Assembly (NCBI GenBank): GCA_902779575.1
Contig: CACZBW010000009.1
Location: 62,001-126,000 of the forward strand
Length of the DNA: 64,000 nt
Direction of reading: 5' to 3'
From: an uncultured Lachnospiraceae bacterium
Lineage (GTDB): Bacteria; Bacillota; Clostridia; Lachnospirales; Lachnospiraceae
Made by a program: the position numbers and the translations under genes. The notes beneath the pieces were generated by a model. That model was not told the DNA's origin, ran no database searches, and saw only the letters and a list, made by a program, of their open reading frames with translations. Shown here one piece after another: positions 17,011 through 25,560 of the stretch; within the stretch, counting starts at the first letter, position 1; each line of letters opens with the position of its first letter.

Positions 17011-18840
17011 ATGCACAGAGAATTTCTTATGGGGAACGCCGCGATCGCGATGGGAGCCCTTGCCGCCGGCGTGGAGCTGACAAGCGGCTACCCCGGAACG
17101 CCCTCCACGGAGACACTGGAGACGATCGCGAAAAACAGGGGACCGGACACTTACGTAGAGTGGTCCGTCAATGAGAAGGCGGCCATGGAGGTCGCCGCGG
17201 GGGCGGCTTACGCCGGTGCCAGGACGCTGGTAACCATGAAGCAGGTGGGGCTGAATGTGGCTTCCGATCCGCTGATGAGCCTGGAATACGTCGGCATCAA
17301 AGGCGGCATGGTTGTCCTGGTCGCGGATGACCCGGGTCCCATTTCCTCCCAGACGGAACAGGATACCAGGCATTACGCCTCTTTCAGCAAGCTTCCCTGC
17401 TTTGATCCCACTTCCGTCCAGGAAGCGTATGAGATGATACAGGAAGCCTTTGATTTCTCGGAGAGATACGGAACGCCCGTATTCTTCCGGCCGACTACGA
17501 GGATCTGCCACGCATACGCGTCCATTGACGTCCTCGATCCGGATCAGTACCGGAAACACCGTGCGGAAGGTTTTGTGAAGGACAGCAGGCGCTGGGTTAT
17601 CTTCCCGCGTCTGTCTTACGCGGCGCACCAGAAAATCGAGAAGCGGAACGCGGAACTGAAGGATGTCTTCTCGGAATACGGGAGAAATGAAATCTTCCCT
17701 GCCCGGGGAGACGCGGAAGCCGGTCCTGTCCGCCGCGGAATTGCGGCGGGCGGCATCAGCTGCGCGCTGGTCAGGGATATTCTGGAGGAGAAAGAGACTG
17801 CGCCGACGCTGCTGAAGGTGGCTACGCCCTATCCTTTCCCGGAGCGCCTGGCGCTTCAGTTCCTTGAAGGCCTGGACGAGGTTCTCTGTATTGAGGAACT
17901 TGATCCGGTCATTGAGGAGGAACTGATACAGATAACAGGAAAATATCAGCTCTCTGTCCGGATTCTGGGACGCCTGAGCGAGGATACCCAGGTCGCGGGC
18001 GAGAATACGCCGGACCGGGTGAGAGGATACCTGGATCATTTTATGGGCCGGGAGAGGGAAGCGCTGCCGGACCGCGGGGAGATTCCCGCTCCGCCCGTCC
18101 GTCCCCCCGTTCTCTGTGCCGGATGTCCGCACCGCTCCTCCTTCTACGCGGTAAAGAAGGCCATGAAGGGGAAGAAGACCATCTTCTGCGGAGATATCGG
18201 CTGCTATACTCTTGGGAACGCCATGCCTCTGGATATGGTGGACACCTGCCTGTGCATGGGAGCCGGCATCGGGATCGCGCAGGGCGTTTACAGGATGGAG
18301 CCGGATACGACAGCATTTGCCTTTGTGGGCGATTCCACTTTCTTCGCCTCGGCGATCACGGGAATCATTAACGCTGTCTACAATCAGGCAGAGCTGACCG
18401 TCGTCATTCTGGACAATTCCACTACGGCCATGACCGGCCACCAGCCGCATCCGGGAACCGGAAAGACCATGATGGGTGACGTCGCGGCGGCAGTGGATAT
18501 CGCGGCGATTCTGCGGGGAATCGGCCTGACCTTCGTGGAGACCGTGGATCCCATGAAGCTGGACCAGGCGGTGGACGCGGTGAAGCGCGCGGCAGCTGAG
18601 AAGGGTGTAAAAGCGATCATTTTCAAATCTCCCTGCGCGGCGATTATAAAACCCGGAAAGCCGCTGGAGATAGATCCGGAGAAATGCATCGGCTGCAGAA
18701 AATGCATTAAGGAGATCGGCTGCCCCGGCATCGTGCTGGAGAACGGAAAGGTCTGCATCGATCCCGCACAGTGCGCCGGCTGCGGCTTCTGCGCGCAGCT
18801 CTGCCCGGCCGGAGCGATCGGAGGTGGGAGAGATGAATAA
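17011..18840 (+). CDS. iorA: Indolepyruvate:ferredoxin oxidoreductase, alpha subunit
   Basis: A 609-residue thiamine-diphosphate enzyme subunit. It begins with the pyrimidine-binding domain (GNAAIAMGALAAGVELTSGYPGTPSTE), continues with the pyrophosphate-binding domain (GDIGCYTLG, then GDSTFFASAITGIINA with the metal-binding DNSTTAMTG), and ends with two ferredoxin clusters, CIGCRKCIKEIGCP and CAGCGFCAQLCPAG. With IorB it oxidatively decarboxylates aryl pyruvates from Trp, Phe and Tyr transamination to aryl-acetyl-CoA, CO2 and reduced ferredoxin. GAGG precedes the ATG. It overlaps iorB by 8 bases and leads the iorA-iorB-paaK operon. Confidence 0.95.
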   Translation: MHREFLMGNAAIAMGALAAGVELTSGYPGTPSTETLETIAKNRGPDTYVEWSVNEKAAMEVAAGAAYAGARTLVTMKQVGLNVASDPLMSLEYVGIKGGMVVLVADDPGPISSQTEQDTRHYASFSKLPCFDPTSVQEAYEMIQEAFDFSERYGTPVFFRPTTRICHAYASIDVLDPDQYRKHRAEGFVKDSRRWVIFPRLSYAAHQKIEKRNAELKDVFSEYGRNEIFPARGDAEAGPVRRGIAAGGISCALVRDILEEKETAPTLLKVATPYPFPERLALQFLEGLDEVLCIEELDPVIEEELIQITGKYQLSVRILGRLSEDTQVAGENTPDRVRGYLDHFMGREREALPDRGEIPAPPVRPPVLCAGCPHRSSFYAVKKAMKGKKTIFCGDIGCYTLGNAMPLDMVDTCLCMGAGIGIAQGVYRMEPDTTAFAFVGDSTFFASAITGIINAVYNQAELTVVILDNSTTAMTGHQPHPGTGKTMMGDVAAAVDIAAILRGIGLTFVETVDPMKLDQAVDAVKRAAAEKGVKAIIFKSPCAAIIKPGKPLEIDPEKCIGCRKCIKEIGCPGIVLENGKVCIDPAQCAGCGFCAQLCPAGAIGGGRDE

Positions 18841-19453
18841 GAATATCGTGCTTTGCGGAGTCGGCGGACAGGGGACAGTCCTCGCGTCCAGGCTGATCGC
18901 GGCGGCGGCCATGGAGAAGGGGCTTAAGGTTATGAGCGCCGAGACGATCGGCATGGCGCAGAGAGGGGGAAATGTCTTCAGCAATCTCAGGATCGGTGAG
19001 AATCTGAAAGCGCCCCTGCTTTCTTCCGGGCAGGCGGACCTGATTCTCGGTTTTGAACCGGGAGAGACGGTACGCATGCTGCATTATCTGAAAAAGGACG
19101 GGATCGTTGTGACGAATACGCGGGCGGTGAAACCTACTACCGCGACGCTCACGGGATCGGACTATGACGGGAGCGATATGGTCGCTTACCTGAAGAAGCA
19201 GATCAGCCCGGAACGGCTCTTCCTGGTTGACGGAGAACAGGCGCTGAGGGATCTGGGCTCGCCCAGAGTCCTGAATGTGGTGCTGCTGGGCGCGGCCGTC
19301 CGCACCGGAGTCCTGGGGCTTAAGGCGGAAGATATTGAGAAGGTCATGGAATCCATGATCCGTCCGCAGTTTCTGGAACTGAACAGAAAAGCTTTCCTGT
19401 TTTTTAATCACAATCATTTAGGTTTTTACCGATATGCAGCGATTTTCTCATGA
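18833..19453 (+). CDS. iorB: Indolepyruvate:ferredoxin oxidoreductase, beta subunit, C-terminus altered by an insertion sequence
   Basis: The gamma-domain subunit of IorAB, with the opening NKNIVLCGVGGQGTVLASRLI and MSAETIGMAQRGGNVFSNLRIG. I choose ATG 18833 over GTG 18824 because GGAGGTG lies just ahead of it. The reading frame runs into the IS element at 19409: residue 192 (Asn) is native and the last 14 residues (HNHLGFYRYAAIFS) are encoded by the element's terminal repeat. Removing the element and one copy of the target duplication restores AAT-CAA-TGA, a native protein of 193 residues, the usual IorB length. The subunit has therefore lost one residue and gained a short tail, and is probably still functional. 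Confidence 0.92.
   Translation: MNKNIVLCGVGGQGTVLASRLIAAAAMEKGLKVMSAETIGMAQRGGNVFSNLRIGENLKAPLLSSGQADLILGFEPGETVRMLHYLKKDGIVVTNTRAVKPTTATLTGSDYDGSDMVAYLKKQISPERLFLVDGEQALRDLGSPRVLNVVLLGAAVRTGVLGLKAEDIEKVMESMIRPQFLELNRKAFLFFNHNHLGFYRYAAIFS
19403..19408. repeat. Target site duplication, left copy
   Basis: TTTAAT directly abuts the left end of the IS element and is repeated at 21108-21113 at the right end. It is part of the last codons of iorB. Confidence 0.85.
19409..19436. repeat. Left terminal inverted repeat of the IS element
   Basis: Begins CACAATCATTTAGG and ends ACCGATATG. It lies just downstream of the transposase stop codon and supplies the first residues of the altered iorB tail. Confidence 0.88.
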
Positions 19454-20929
19454 ATCCGCCACCATTATCTTCGGCTCGAAGCCCATTTGCTTCAATATCT
19501 GGAGATCCCGCTTACGCGCATTCCTGAGATTCCAGTTGTTGCCACGCCGTTCCATCTTCATGCATCTTGCCATCAGCAGGATGTCGTGGACAGAAATGGC
19601 ATTGTTATCAAGCTTTTTTATTGCGGCAATCATCTTCTGATGGATCTGCCCGGTGACCAGCATGATGAATGACAGTCCCTGCTCCTTGTAATAATCCTGA
19701 ACCATGAGGTCGTTGAAATCGGCCTTGTTCTTCAGGTACTGGTATAATGTTTCAATGCCCCAGCGCTTTTTGTAACCGCCAAATATATCTTCTGCCGGTT
19801 TCGCACTGTTGCTCTGCAGGACATACACACCAAAGGTTTCCTTGCTCTGCTCGAACTTTTCCTGTGTGTATCCGGACCTGCCAAGTTCCATGCAGTGCTG
19901 GTAGTTGTAACGGCATTTTTCGTTTTCATCAATGTCGCGGAACACATAAACGTATTCGCTGTCAGACAGCCTCCGGGATGTGTATTCGATCCTTGCATGC
20001 TTTTTGCCGGACCGATAATAGAAACTGTCCGTATACCTGACATCTTTCATTGCATTTTTGAAAACATCCGTATGGGACGGCACAGGTATGATGTAGGTAT
20101 TGTCGTTTGAGGAGAGGATCTTCAGGTTTTTCGCGCTGTAGAAGCCCCGGTCCACGATAAACAGGATACCGGAGAAATCCAGCAGGTCTGTAAGGTCCTC
20201 AATCGTGGATTTATCATTGCAGGCACCGCGGTACATCCGGGCGAATAAAGGAACATTGGTATTTACGTCGTATCCCATAAGGAGGTTTACCTGGTCCTCT
20301 TTCAGGGAACTGAACTTGTAACCGGCCTCGCCGAGGCAGTTCTCATCTGAGCAGCTGCGGATCGCATGGCCATCGATTGCAATTGCAGAGGAATTACTGA
20401 TTGCGGCATTTTCATACTTTACAACCCTTGTTGTCCGCCTGCCAAGGTCATCCAGCAGGGTGCTAAGGGCAGTTTTGCCCATTTTAAACGGGAATGACCT
20501 GTATTCCTGTGACAGCCAGCTCTGCTCATAATAGCTTTGTACCTGGTCGAGATGGACAAAACCATTCGTGAAGAAGATGCAGGCATACGCAAAGATCTGG
20601 GCAGCCCGGTCTGCAGGGAAACACTGTTCCAGGGAAGCAAGTACATCTTTGGCGACTTCCGCTGTCAGGGCATACTGGCCGTACTCAAGGACCGTGATCT
20701 CATCCTGGGATTCCTCACCTTTGTAAAGGTGGTAGTTCCTGTTTGGGATGAACCCTGTACCGGGGATGATTGTACCGATGCATTTGCCGGTCTTTTTGCC
20801 CCATTTCCCGCTTGGAAGCTGCAGGGACTGGTACATGTAAACGTAGTAATGGCCACTGATGAGTTTCACTTCGGTGCACGGGCCCGGACGGTACTGTTTG
20901 ATCTCTTCTGGAATCGATGTTTTTGCCAT
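19448..20929 (-). CDS. IS4-superfamily transposase (IS1634-like)
   Basis: A 493-residue DDE transposase. The catalytic Asp residues fall in SAIAIDGHAIRS and GILFIVDRGFYSAKNL, and the catalytic Glu in YKKRWGIETLYQYLKNK, which has the Y-(2)-R-(3)-E signature of the IS4 superfamily. The frame is uninterrupted from ATG to TAA, so it is probably active. It reads opposite to the iorAB-paaK operon. Confidence 0.9.
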   Translation of the reverse strand: MAKTSIPEEIKQYRPGPCTEVKLISGHYYVYMYQSLQLPSGKWGKKTGKCIGTIIPGTGFIPNRNYHLYKGEESQDEITVLEYGQYALTAEVAKDVLASLEQCFPADRAAQIFAYACIFFTNGFVHLDQVQSYYEQSWLSQEYRSFPFKMGKTALSTLLDDLGRRTTRVVKYENAAISNSSAIAIDGHAIRSCSDENCLGEAGYKFSSLKEDQVNLLMGYDVNTNVPLFARMYRGACNDKSTIEDLTDLLDFSGILFIVDRGFYSAKNLKILSSNDNTYIIPVPSHTDVFKNAMKDVRYTDSFYYRSGKKHARIEYTSRRLSDSEYVYVFRDIDENEKCRYNYQHCMELGRSGYTQEKFEQSKETFGVYVLQSNSAKPAEDIFGGYKKRWGIETLYQYLKNKADFNDLMVQDYYKEQGLSFIMLVTGQIHQKMIAAIKKLDNNAISVHDILLMARCMKMERRGNNWNLRNARKRDLQILKQMGFEPKIMVADS

Positions 20930-21079
20930 GGTATCACTCTCTTATTCATATCGGTAATATCTCTAAGATTATGATACCATAAATGTCCGGAAATGGCAAC
21001 TACAAAATGCGAGTTTTGCTTGATTTTATAAGGTTTTTCAAGGTTCTGATATGTGCCTGAACGACCCGTATCGGTAGCA

Positions 21080-21107
21080 CATATCTGTAAATTACTTAAT
21101 GATTGTG
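21080..21107. repeat. Right terminal inverted repeat of the IS element
   Basis: Ends TTAATGATTGTG on the plus strand, the inverse of the left end. It is on the transposase promoter side. Confidence 0.88.
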
Positions 21108-21113
21108 TTTAAT
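21108..21113. repeat. Target site duplication, right copy
   Basis: TTTAAT, identical to 19403-19408. It is followed by CAATGA, the displaced last codon and stop of native iorB, and then the paaK ribosome binding site. Confidence 0.85.
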
Positions 21114-21145
21114 CAATGAAGTTTTAAGGAGAAAGGGTTCGAATT

Positions 21146-22381
21146 ATGAGAATCAGTGAAAAACAGCTTGCTCAGGTGAACGACAGAATCCGGGCGCTGG
21201 TCGGCGCCGGAAGTTTCTACGGGAAAAAGCTTTCCGAAGCGGGTATCACCAGCGTTTCATCCGCGGAAGAGTTCGAAGCGCTCCCGTTTTCTGAAAAAAG
21301 CGACCTCAGGGAGGCGTATCCGCTCGGCCTTATGACCGCTCCGGAGGAGGAGATCGTGCGCATTCATTCCTCTTCGGGAACGACAGGTCTTCCCGTGATT
21401 ATTCCCTATACCGCGAAGGACGTCGATGACTGGGGCGAGATGTTTAAGCGCTGTTACGAGATGGCCGGCATCACGAACCGTGACCGGATTCAGATTACCC
21501 CGGGCTACGGTCTGTGGACAGCGGGAATCGGTTTCCAGAACGGGGCCGAGAAGCTGGGTGCCATGGTAATCCCCATGGGACCGGGCAATACCGAGAAGCA
21601 GCTCCAGATGATGATGGACATGAAGTCGACGGTGCTCTGCTCCACTTCCTCCTATGCGCTTCTTCTGGCGGAGGAGATCGAGAAACGGGGAATCCGGGAC
21701 AAGATCCACCTGAAGAAGGGCGTGATCGGCTCCGAGAGATGGGGCAAGGCGATGCGCGAGCGGATTCAGGGCATCCTGGGCATCGAGCTCTATGATATCT
21801 ACGGGCTGACGGAGATATACGGACCGGGCATCGGCATCAACTGTCCGGGCGAGGAATATATGCATTACTGGGATGACTATCTCTATCTGGAGATCATCGA
21901 CCCGGTCACGAAGAAGAATCTTCCCGACGGGGAATGGGGTGAGATCGTTATCACCACTCTCGTCAAGGAAGGCGCTCCGCTGATCCGTTACCGTACGCAC
22001 GACCTGTCCCGGATCGTGCCCGGACAGTGCAGCTGCGGAAGTGCTTATCCGCGTATCGATGTCATCCGCGGCAGAACGGACGATATGATCAAGATCAAGG
22101 GCGTAAATGTCTTCCCGGCCCAGATCGAGGAAGTCCTGAACCAGTTCGACGAAGTTTCCAGCGAATATCAGATCCGTATTTCCCACCTTGACGGCAGGGA
22201 TACGATGCGTCTCTATGTGGAGACAAACGGACATGTGGACTTCGCGGAGCTTTCCAGAAGGATCGCCGAGAAGGTCAAGAGCAGGATCGGCTTCACGCCG
22301 CTGGTAAAGGTCGTGGAAGAGGGCGTACTGCCCAGAAGCGAGAAAAAGACAAAGCGCGTGATCGACGAGCGGTATGAATAA
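21146..22381 (+). CDS. paaK: Phenylacetate-CoA ligase family protein
   Basis: A 411-residue adenylate-forming ligase. The nucleotide-binding motif SSSGTTGLPVIIPYTAKDVDDW is at about residues 73-94. The A8-type hinge region GRTDDMIKIKGVNVFPAQIEEVL and the C-terminal EVSSEYQI domain follow, as in PaaK. It would activate or release aryl acetates (phenylacetate, indoleacetate) with CoA and ATP; paired with IorAB it can run toward ATP formation from aryl-acetyl-CoA, as known in archaea and inferred in clostridia. AAGGAG precedes the ATG. Without the IS element the gene would start 26 bases after the iorB stop; the insertion now cuts it from the operon promoter. Confidence 0.9.
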   Translation: MRISEKQLAQVNDRIRALVGAGSFYGKKLSEAGITSVSSAEEFEALPFSEKSDLREAYPLGLMTAPEEEIVRIHSSSGTTGLPVIIPYTAKDVDDWGEMFKRCYEMAGITNRDRIQITPGYGLWTAGIGFQNGAEKLGAMVIPMGPGNTEKQLQMMMDMKSTVLCSTSSYALLLAEEIEKRGIRDKIHLKKGVIGSERWGKAMRERIQGILGIELYDIYGLTEIYGPGIGINCPGEEYMHYWDDYLYLEIIDPVTKKNLPDGEWGEIVITTLVKEGAPLIRYRTHDLSRIVPGQCSCGSAYPRIDVIRGRTDDMIKIKGVNVFPAQIEEVLNQFDEVSSEYQIRISHLDGRDTMRLYVETNGHVDFAELSRRIAEKVKSRIGFTPLVKVVEEGVLPRSEKKTKRVIDERYE

Positions 22382-22427
22382 AACAGAAAGGGACGGGGGA
22401 AACAGAACGGTCCCTGTCAGCTGAAAG

Positions 22428-22461
22428 GAGCCGGGAATCCGCTCTGGCGGATCTCCGGCTC
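22428..22461 (+). terminator. Hairpin after paaK, probable terminator
   Basis: GAGCCGG/CCGGCTC and ATCCGC/GCGGAT form a 13-bp stem with one 2x2 internal mismatch and a TCTG loop. Only a weak T-rich stretch follows, so termination may be partial. Confidence 0.5.
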
Positions 22462-22592
22462 AATCTTCTGTCAATTCAGTTTTTCAGACGCTGACCTTAC
22501 GTCCGCCGGACGCAAAGATCCATGATATCTCCGGCAGCCGGTCATCCCTGATCTGCAATTCGTCCGGGGAAAACACAGCGCTGCGGAGGGGA

Positions 22593-23117
22593 TCAATAAT
22601 AGCGGCTGCCGACGCGCTGTGCGTATTCCTTTATCTTCTTTGCCTGCGGCTTAACCTGTTTCATATGTTCTTTCACATAATCCGCGGACGAGGATACCGG
22701 GCGGGTGCCGAGAGAACGGATGAAAGTCAGTTCGCCCTGGATGCAGCTCTGCACATAGAGCAGAAGTTTGCGGCCCCTCTTTGTGACGCCCTTGTCCAGC
22801 AGGCGGTTGATTTTCGAGTTGATGGATTCAAGACGCTGAATGGCTTTCCCGGAAGCGGCAGGAAAGCCGGGCAGGCCGCTGTAAACCGTGGTGCTGCCTA
22901 CGGCTGCGGCGCCTGAAGTGAGGGAAGCGGATAACTCAGTATAGAAGGTACTGGTTGTGGTCAGATAGTCTTTGGCACAAGTCAGGCATTTCACGGCTCT
23001 CTTTCCGGTCATGCCGCGGGAAACCGGCTTAACAACTTCCGCATGGCCTGTGACTGAGAAAGAAAATACCATCAGCAGCAGGCAGAACAGGGGTAAAACT
23101 TTCCATTTGTTTTTCAT
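22593..23117 (-). CDS. Small secreted protein of unknown function
   Basis: A 174-residue protein with a clear signal peptide (MKNKWKVLPLFCLLLMVFSF, cleavage near GHA-EV). The mature part is basic and mostly helical. It has a CLTCAKDYL motif near residue 45 and a single later Cys in LYVQSCIQGEL, a Ser/Thr-rich stretch, and KEHMKQVKPQAKKIKEYAQR near the end. The helical pattern with few Cys could suit a periplasm-like or surface-associated protein, but no family is recognised. AGGAGG precedes the ATG. It stands alone between paaK and the divergent PAP2 gene. Confidence 0.7.
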   Translation of the reverse strand: MKNKWKVLPLFCLLLMVFSFSVTGHAEVVKPVSRGMTGKRAVKCLTCAKDYLTTTSTFYTELSASLTSGAAAVGSTTVYSGLPGFPAASGKAIQRLESINSKINRLLDKGVTKRGRKLLLYVQSCIQGELTFIRSLGTRPVSSSADYVKEHMKQVKPQAKKIKEYAQRVGSRYY

Positions 23118-23257
23118 TTGCTGTCTCCTCCTACAAGCAAGATTGTGATGGGGTACCGGTGTTTTGGCGGCGCTGTCCGGGGTTGTTCCGGACCGCGCGG
23201 CTAAGCTGCCGGTCAGATTGTTACCGATAGTATAGCATACTTTTGGGGGTATTCGGA

Positions 23258-24217
23258 ATGAATAGTGTATCCTTTTATTTCGGCTGGGAAGTCCGTCTTA
23301 TGGAATTTCTGCAGAAGGAGATGGGACCTTTCGGGACTGCGGCCGCGTCCTTTTTCACGATGTTCGGGGAAGAGATCATTCTTGCGGCAATTCTGTTTTA
23401 CATATATCTGTGCCGGGACAAGGAGTTCGGAAAGGTTCTGGGACTGAACCTGATCATCGGGACGGTCTGGAATCCCATGATCAAAAATGTCTTTTTCAGG
23501 AGACGCCCCTATTTTGATCATCCGGAAATCCGCTGCCTGAGGAAGGTGAGTGCGAAAGCGGATGCCCTGGATATAAAGGCGCAGGGATATTCCTTCCCAA
23601 GCGGGCACTCCACAAACGCGGTCACTGCGTTCGGGACGATCGCCCTGCATCCGGATATGGAGGGAAAGCGGAAAAAAACGGTGGAAGCCGCCGCAGGCGT
23701 ACTGATCTTCCTGGTCGGCCTGTCCCGCGTACTGCTGGGCGTTCATTACCCGACGGACGTTCTGACAGGATGGATACTGGGTTTTCTGATTATTCTGTTC
23801 CTCGGATTTCTGCGTCAGAAAATCCGGGACAGGCGGATTCTCTATGCCCTCCTGCTGGCAGTTTCCCTGACAGGCGTGTTCTACTGCAGAACCGAGGAGT
23901 ATTTTGCGGGACTGGGTCTTCTGACCGGCATGCTTCTGTCCTTCCTTTTTGAGGAGCGCTTTGTGAATTTTGAAAAGACTTCCTGCATTCAGGAAACGCT
24001 GCTGAGGACGCTCGGCGCGGCTGCCTTATTCGGAGCGCTGACCTTTCTTCTGAAAAAGCTCTTTTCCGTATGCTTTCCGGATCCCGGGACAGGGCTTGAG
24101 ATGTTTCTGCGTGTAGTCCGCTACGGTGTTATGGCCTTTGTGATATTCGGCCTGTATCCGATGCTGTTCCGGCCGGTAAGAGACCGGTTCCTGCGGAAAG
24201 AAGATGCGCAGAAATGA
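23258..24217 (+). CDS. PAP2-superfamily membrane phosphatase
   Basis: 319 residues from ATG 23258, which I prefer over TTG 23243. The three acid-phosphatase motifs are complete: KNVFFRRRP (residues 76-84), PSGH (114-117) and SRVLLGVHYPTD (156-167), with the catalytic His117 and His163. About eight membrane segments surround them, so the active site probably faces outward. Such enzymes dephosphorylate lipid phosphates such as undecaprenyl pyrophosphate or phosphatidylglycerol phosphate; the long C-terminal membrane extension after residue 180 is typical of one clostridial subgroup. Substrate not deducible. Confidence 0.85.
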   Translation: MNSVSFYFGWEVRLMEFLQKEMGPFGTAAASFFTMFGEEIILAAILFYIYLCRDKEFGKVLGLNLIIGTVWNPMIKNVFFRRRPYFDHPEIRCLRKVSAKADALDIKAQGYSFPSGHSTNAVTAFGTIALHPDMEGKRKKTVEAAAGVLIFLVGLSRVLLGVHYPTDVLTGWILGFLIILFLGFLRQKIRDRRILYALLLAVSLTGVFYCRTEEYFAGLGLLTGMLLSFLFEERFVNFEKTSCIQETLLRTLGAAALFGALTFLLKKLFSVCFPDPGTGLEMFLRVVRYGVMAFVIFGLYPMLFRPVRDRFLRKEDAQK

Positions 24218-24377
24218 CCGTACAGCGCAGCTGACGGTTTCTGCAGAGAAAGACAGTATACGGAGGAATTGACACAGGACCCGCAGACGGAATACAGAAT
24301 CGGCATTCTGCAGCGGCGGCGGGGACGATGCCGCATATAAACAGCGGTGGAAAGGTTTTTCAGGAGTTTCAGGATTT

Positions 24378-25106
24378 TTGGATACGGCAAAAAAAGCTTT
24401 TACGGCATCGCTGCCCGTCATGGCGGGCTATTTTGTACTGGGTTCAGCGTTTGGCGTTCTTCTGAGCGACAAAGGCTATTCATTTGTGTGGGCTTTTGCG
24501 ATGAGTCTGTTTATTTATGCGGGCTCCATGCAATATGTCGCAATCAGCCTCCTTACGGGAGGCGCTTCGCTGATTTCCACTGCGCTTATGACCTTCATGG
24601 TGAACCTGCGTCATCTCTTTTACGGGATCAGTATGCTGAAAAAATACAGCGGGACGGGGAAATACCGGCCGTATCTGATCTTTTCGCTGACGGACGAAAC
24701 CTATGCCCTGGTTGTGAATGGGGCGCCGGAAGGAACAGACGAGCATCTGTATTATTTCCTGCTCTCGCTTTTTGATCATTGCTACTGGGTAGCCGGCAGC
24801 ACGATCGGCGGCCTGATCGGGGCAGCTCTGACCTTTGACACAACCGGAATTGATTTTGCCATGACAGCCTTGTTTGTGACCATATTTCTGGAGCAGCTTC
24901 TTGCGGCGGAGGACTATTTTCCAGCCATTACAGGTGTTCTTGCCACAGTTCTTTCTCTGATTCTGTTCGGACCGGATACATTCCTGATCCCGGCCATGCT
25001 GCTGATCAGCGTGATTCTGACAGTTTACGGTCTTCTGCAGATGAAGAGGGAAAAGACGGCGGAAACAGATGCCCCCGCAGCCGGCAGAGAGGAGGAAGAG
25101 AGATGA
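24378..25106 (+). CDS. azlC: AzlC-family branched-chain amino acid exporter subunit
   Basis: A 242-residue membrane protein. AzlC marks are TASLPVMAGYFVLGSAFGVLL, SLFIYAGSMQYVAISLL and TFMVNLRHLFYGISML. The start is TTG 24378, preceded by AGGAG at 24362-24366, because family similarity begins with that codon (DTAKKAFTASLP) and the next in-frame ATG would cut into the first helix. AzlCD pairs export branched-chain amino acids or analogues. The gene overlaps azlD by four bases (ATGA). The carboxy tail (KREKTAETDAPAAGREEEER) is charged and longer than usual. Confidence 0.88.
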   Translation: MDTAKKAFTASLPVMAGYFVLGSAFGVLLSDKGYSFVWAFAMSLFIYAGSMQYVAISLLTGGASLISTALMTFMVNLRHLFYGISMLKKYSGTGKYRPYLIFSLTDETYALVVNGAPEGTDEHLYYFLLSLFDHCYWVAGSTIGGLIGAALTFDTTGIDFAMTALFVTIFLEQLLAAEDYFPAITGVLATVLSLILFGPDTFLIPAMLLISVILTVYGLLQMKREKTAETDAPAAGREEEER

Positions 25107-25426
25107 TGCACTCCGCGCTTATCGTTGCGGTTATTGCGCTGGTGACGGCCCTGATCCGCTTTGCGCCTTTTCTGCTTTTTCCTCAGGACCGCGAGCTGCC
25201 GGCGATCGTGACAAAACTCAGTTCGCTGCTGCCTTCCGCCGTGATCGGCATGCTGGTTGTTTACTGCCTGAAAGGTGTAAAACTGCTGAGCAGCCCGCAT
25301 GGGATTCCGGAGCTTGTTTCCTGTGCCTTTGTTGTCCTGCTCCATGTCTGGAGACGGAATACCCTGCTGTCCATTCTGGGAGGGACGGCCCTGTACATGA
25401 TCCTGCTGCAGCTGGTTTTCAGATAA
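25103..25426 (+). CDS. azlD: AzlD-family branched-chain amino acid exporter subunit
   Basis: A 107-residue protein with four membrane helices, typical AzlD length. LIRFAPFLLFP near residue 20, SSLLPSAVIGMLVVYCL and HVWRRNTLLSILGGTALYMILLQ match the family. It is translated from an ATG overlapping the azlC stop and is required with AzlC for export. Confidence 0.88.
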   Translation: MMHSALIVAVIALVTALIRFAPFLLFPQDRELPAIVTKLSSLLPSAVIGMLVVYCLKGVKLLSSPHGIPELVSCAFVVLLHVWRRNTLLSILGGTALYMILLQLVFR

Positions 25427-25560
25427 TCCGCCTTCCGGTTTTCGAACGCCGGATCTCCATCCGGAAGCAGAGGAGCGGTCTGGGGGCGGCAGGATGTATT
25501 ATTTCCGTCTGCCGGCAGGCGGAAGAGAGGAAGAGCAGAGAAACGGAGGCGCGTTCAGCC

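Larger units (their letters stand above)
19409..21107 (-). mobile_element. IS1634-like insertion sequence, complete
   Basis: The element is 1,699 bp long. Its ends are imperfect inverted repeats of at least 28 bp: 19409-19436 and 21080-21107 match at 23 of 28 positions, both opening with CACAATCATT. A 6-bp direct duplication TTTAAT flanks it on both sides, so the boundaries are exact and the insertion is simple. A single intact transposase gene fills it on the minus strand. Matched duplications and an intact transposase indicate a recent, possibly still mobile copy. It separates iorB from paaK. Family placement (IS1634, within the wider IS4 superfamily) is from transposase length and motifs plus duplication size. 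Confidence 0.92.

Noticed and set aside
19409-19453. IorB C-terminal tail as a native domain
   Set aside because: The last 14 codons lie inside the IS terminal repeat; the native stop is recovered at the other side of the element.
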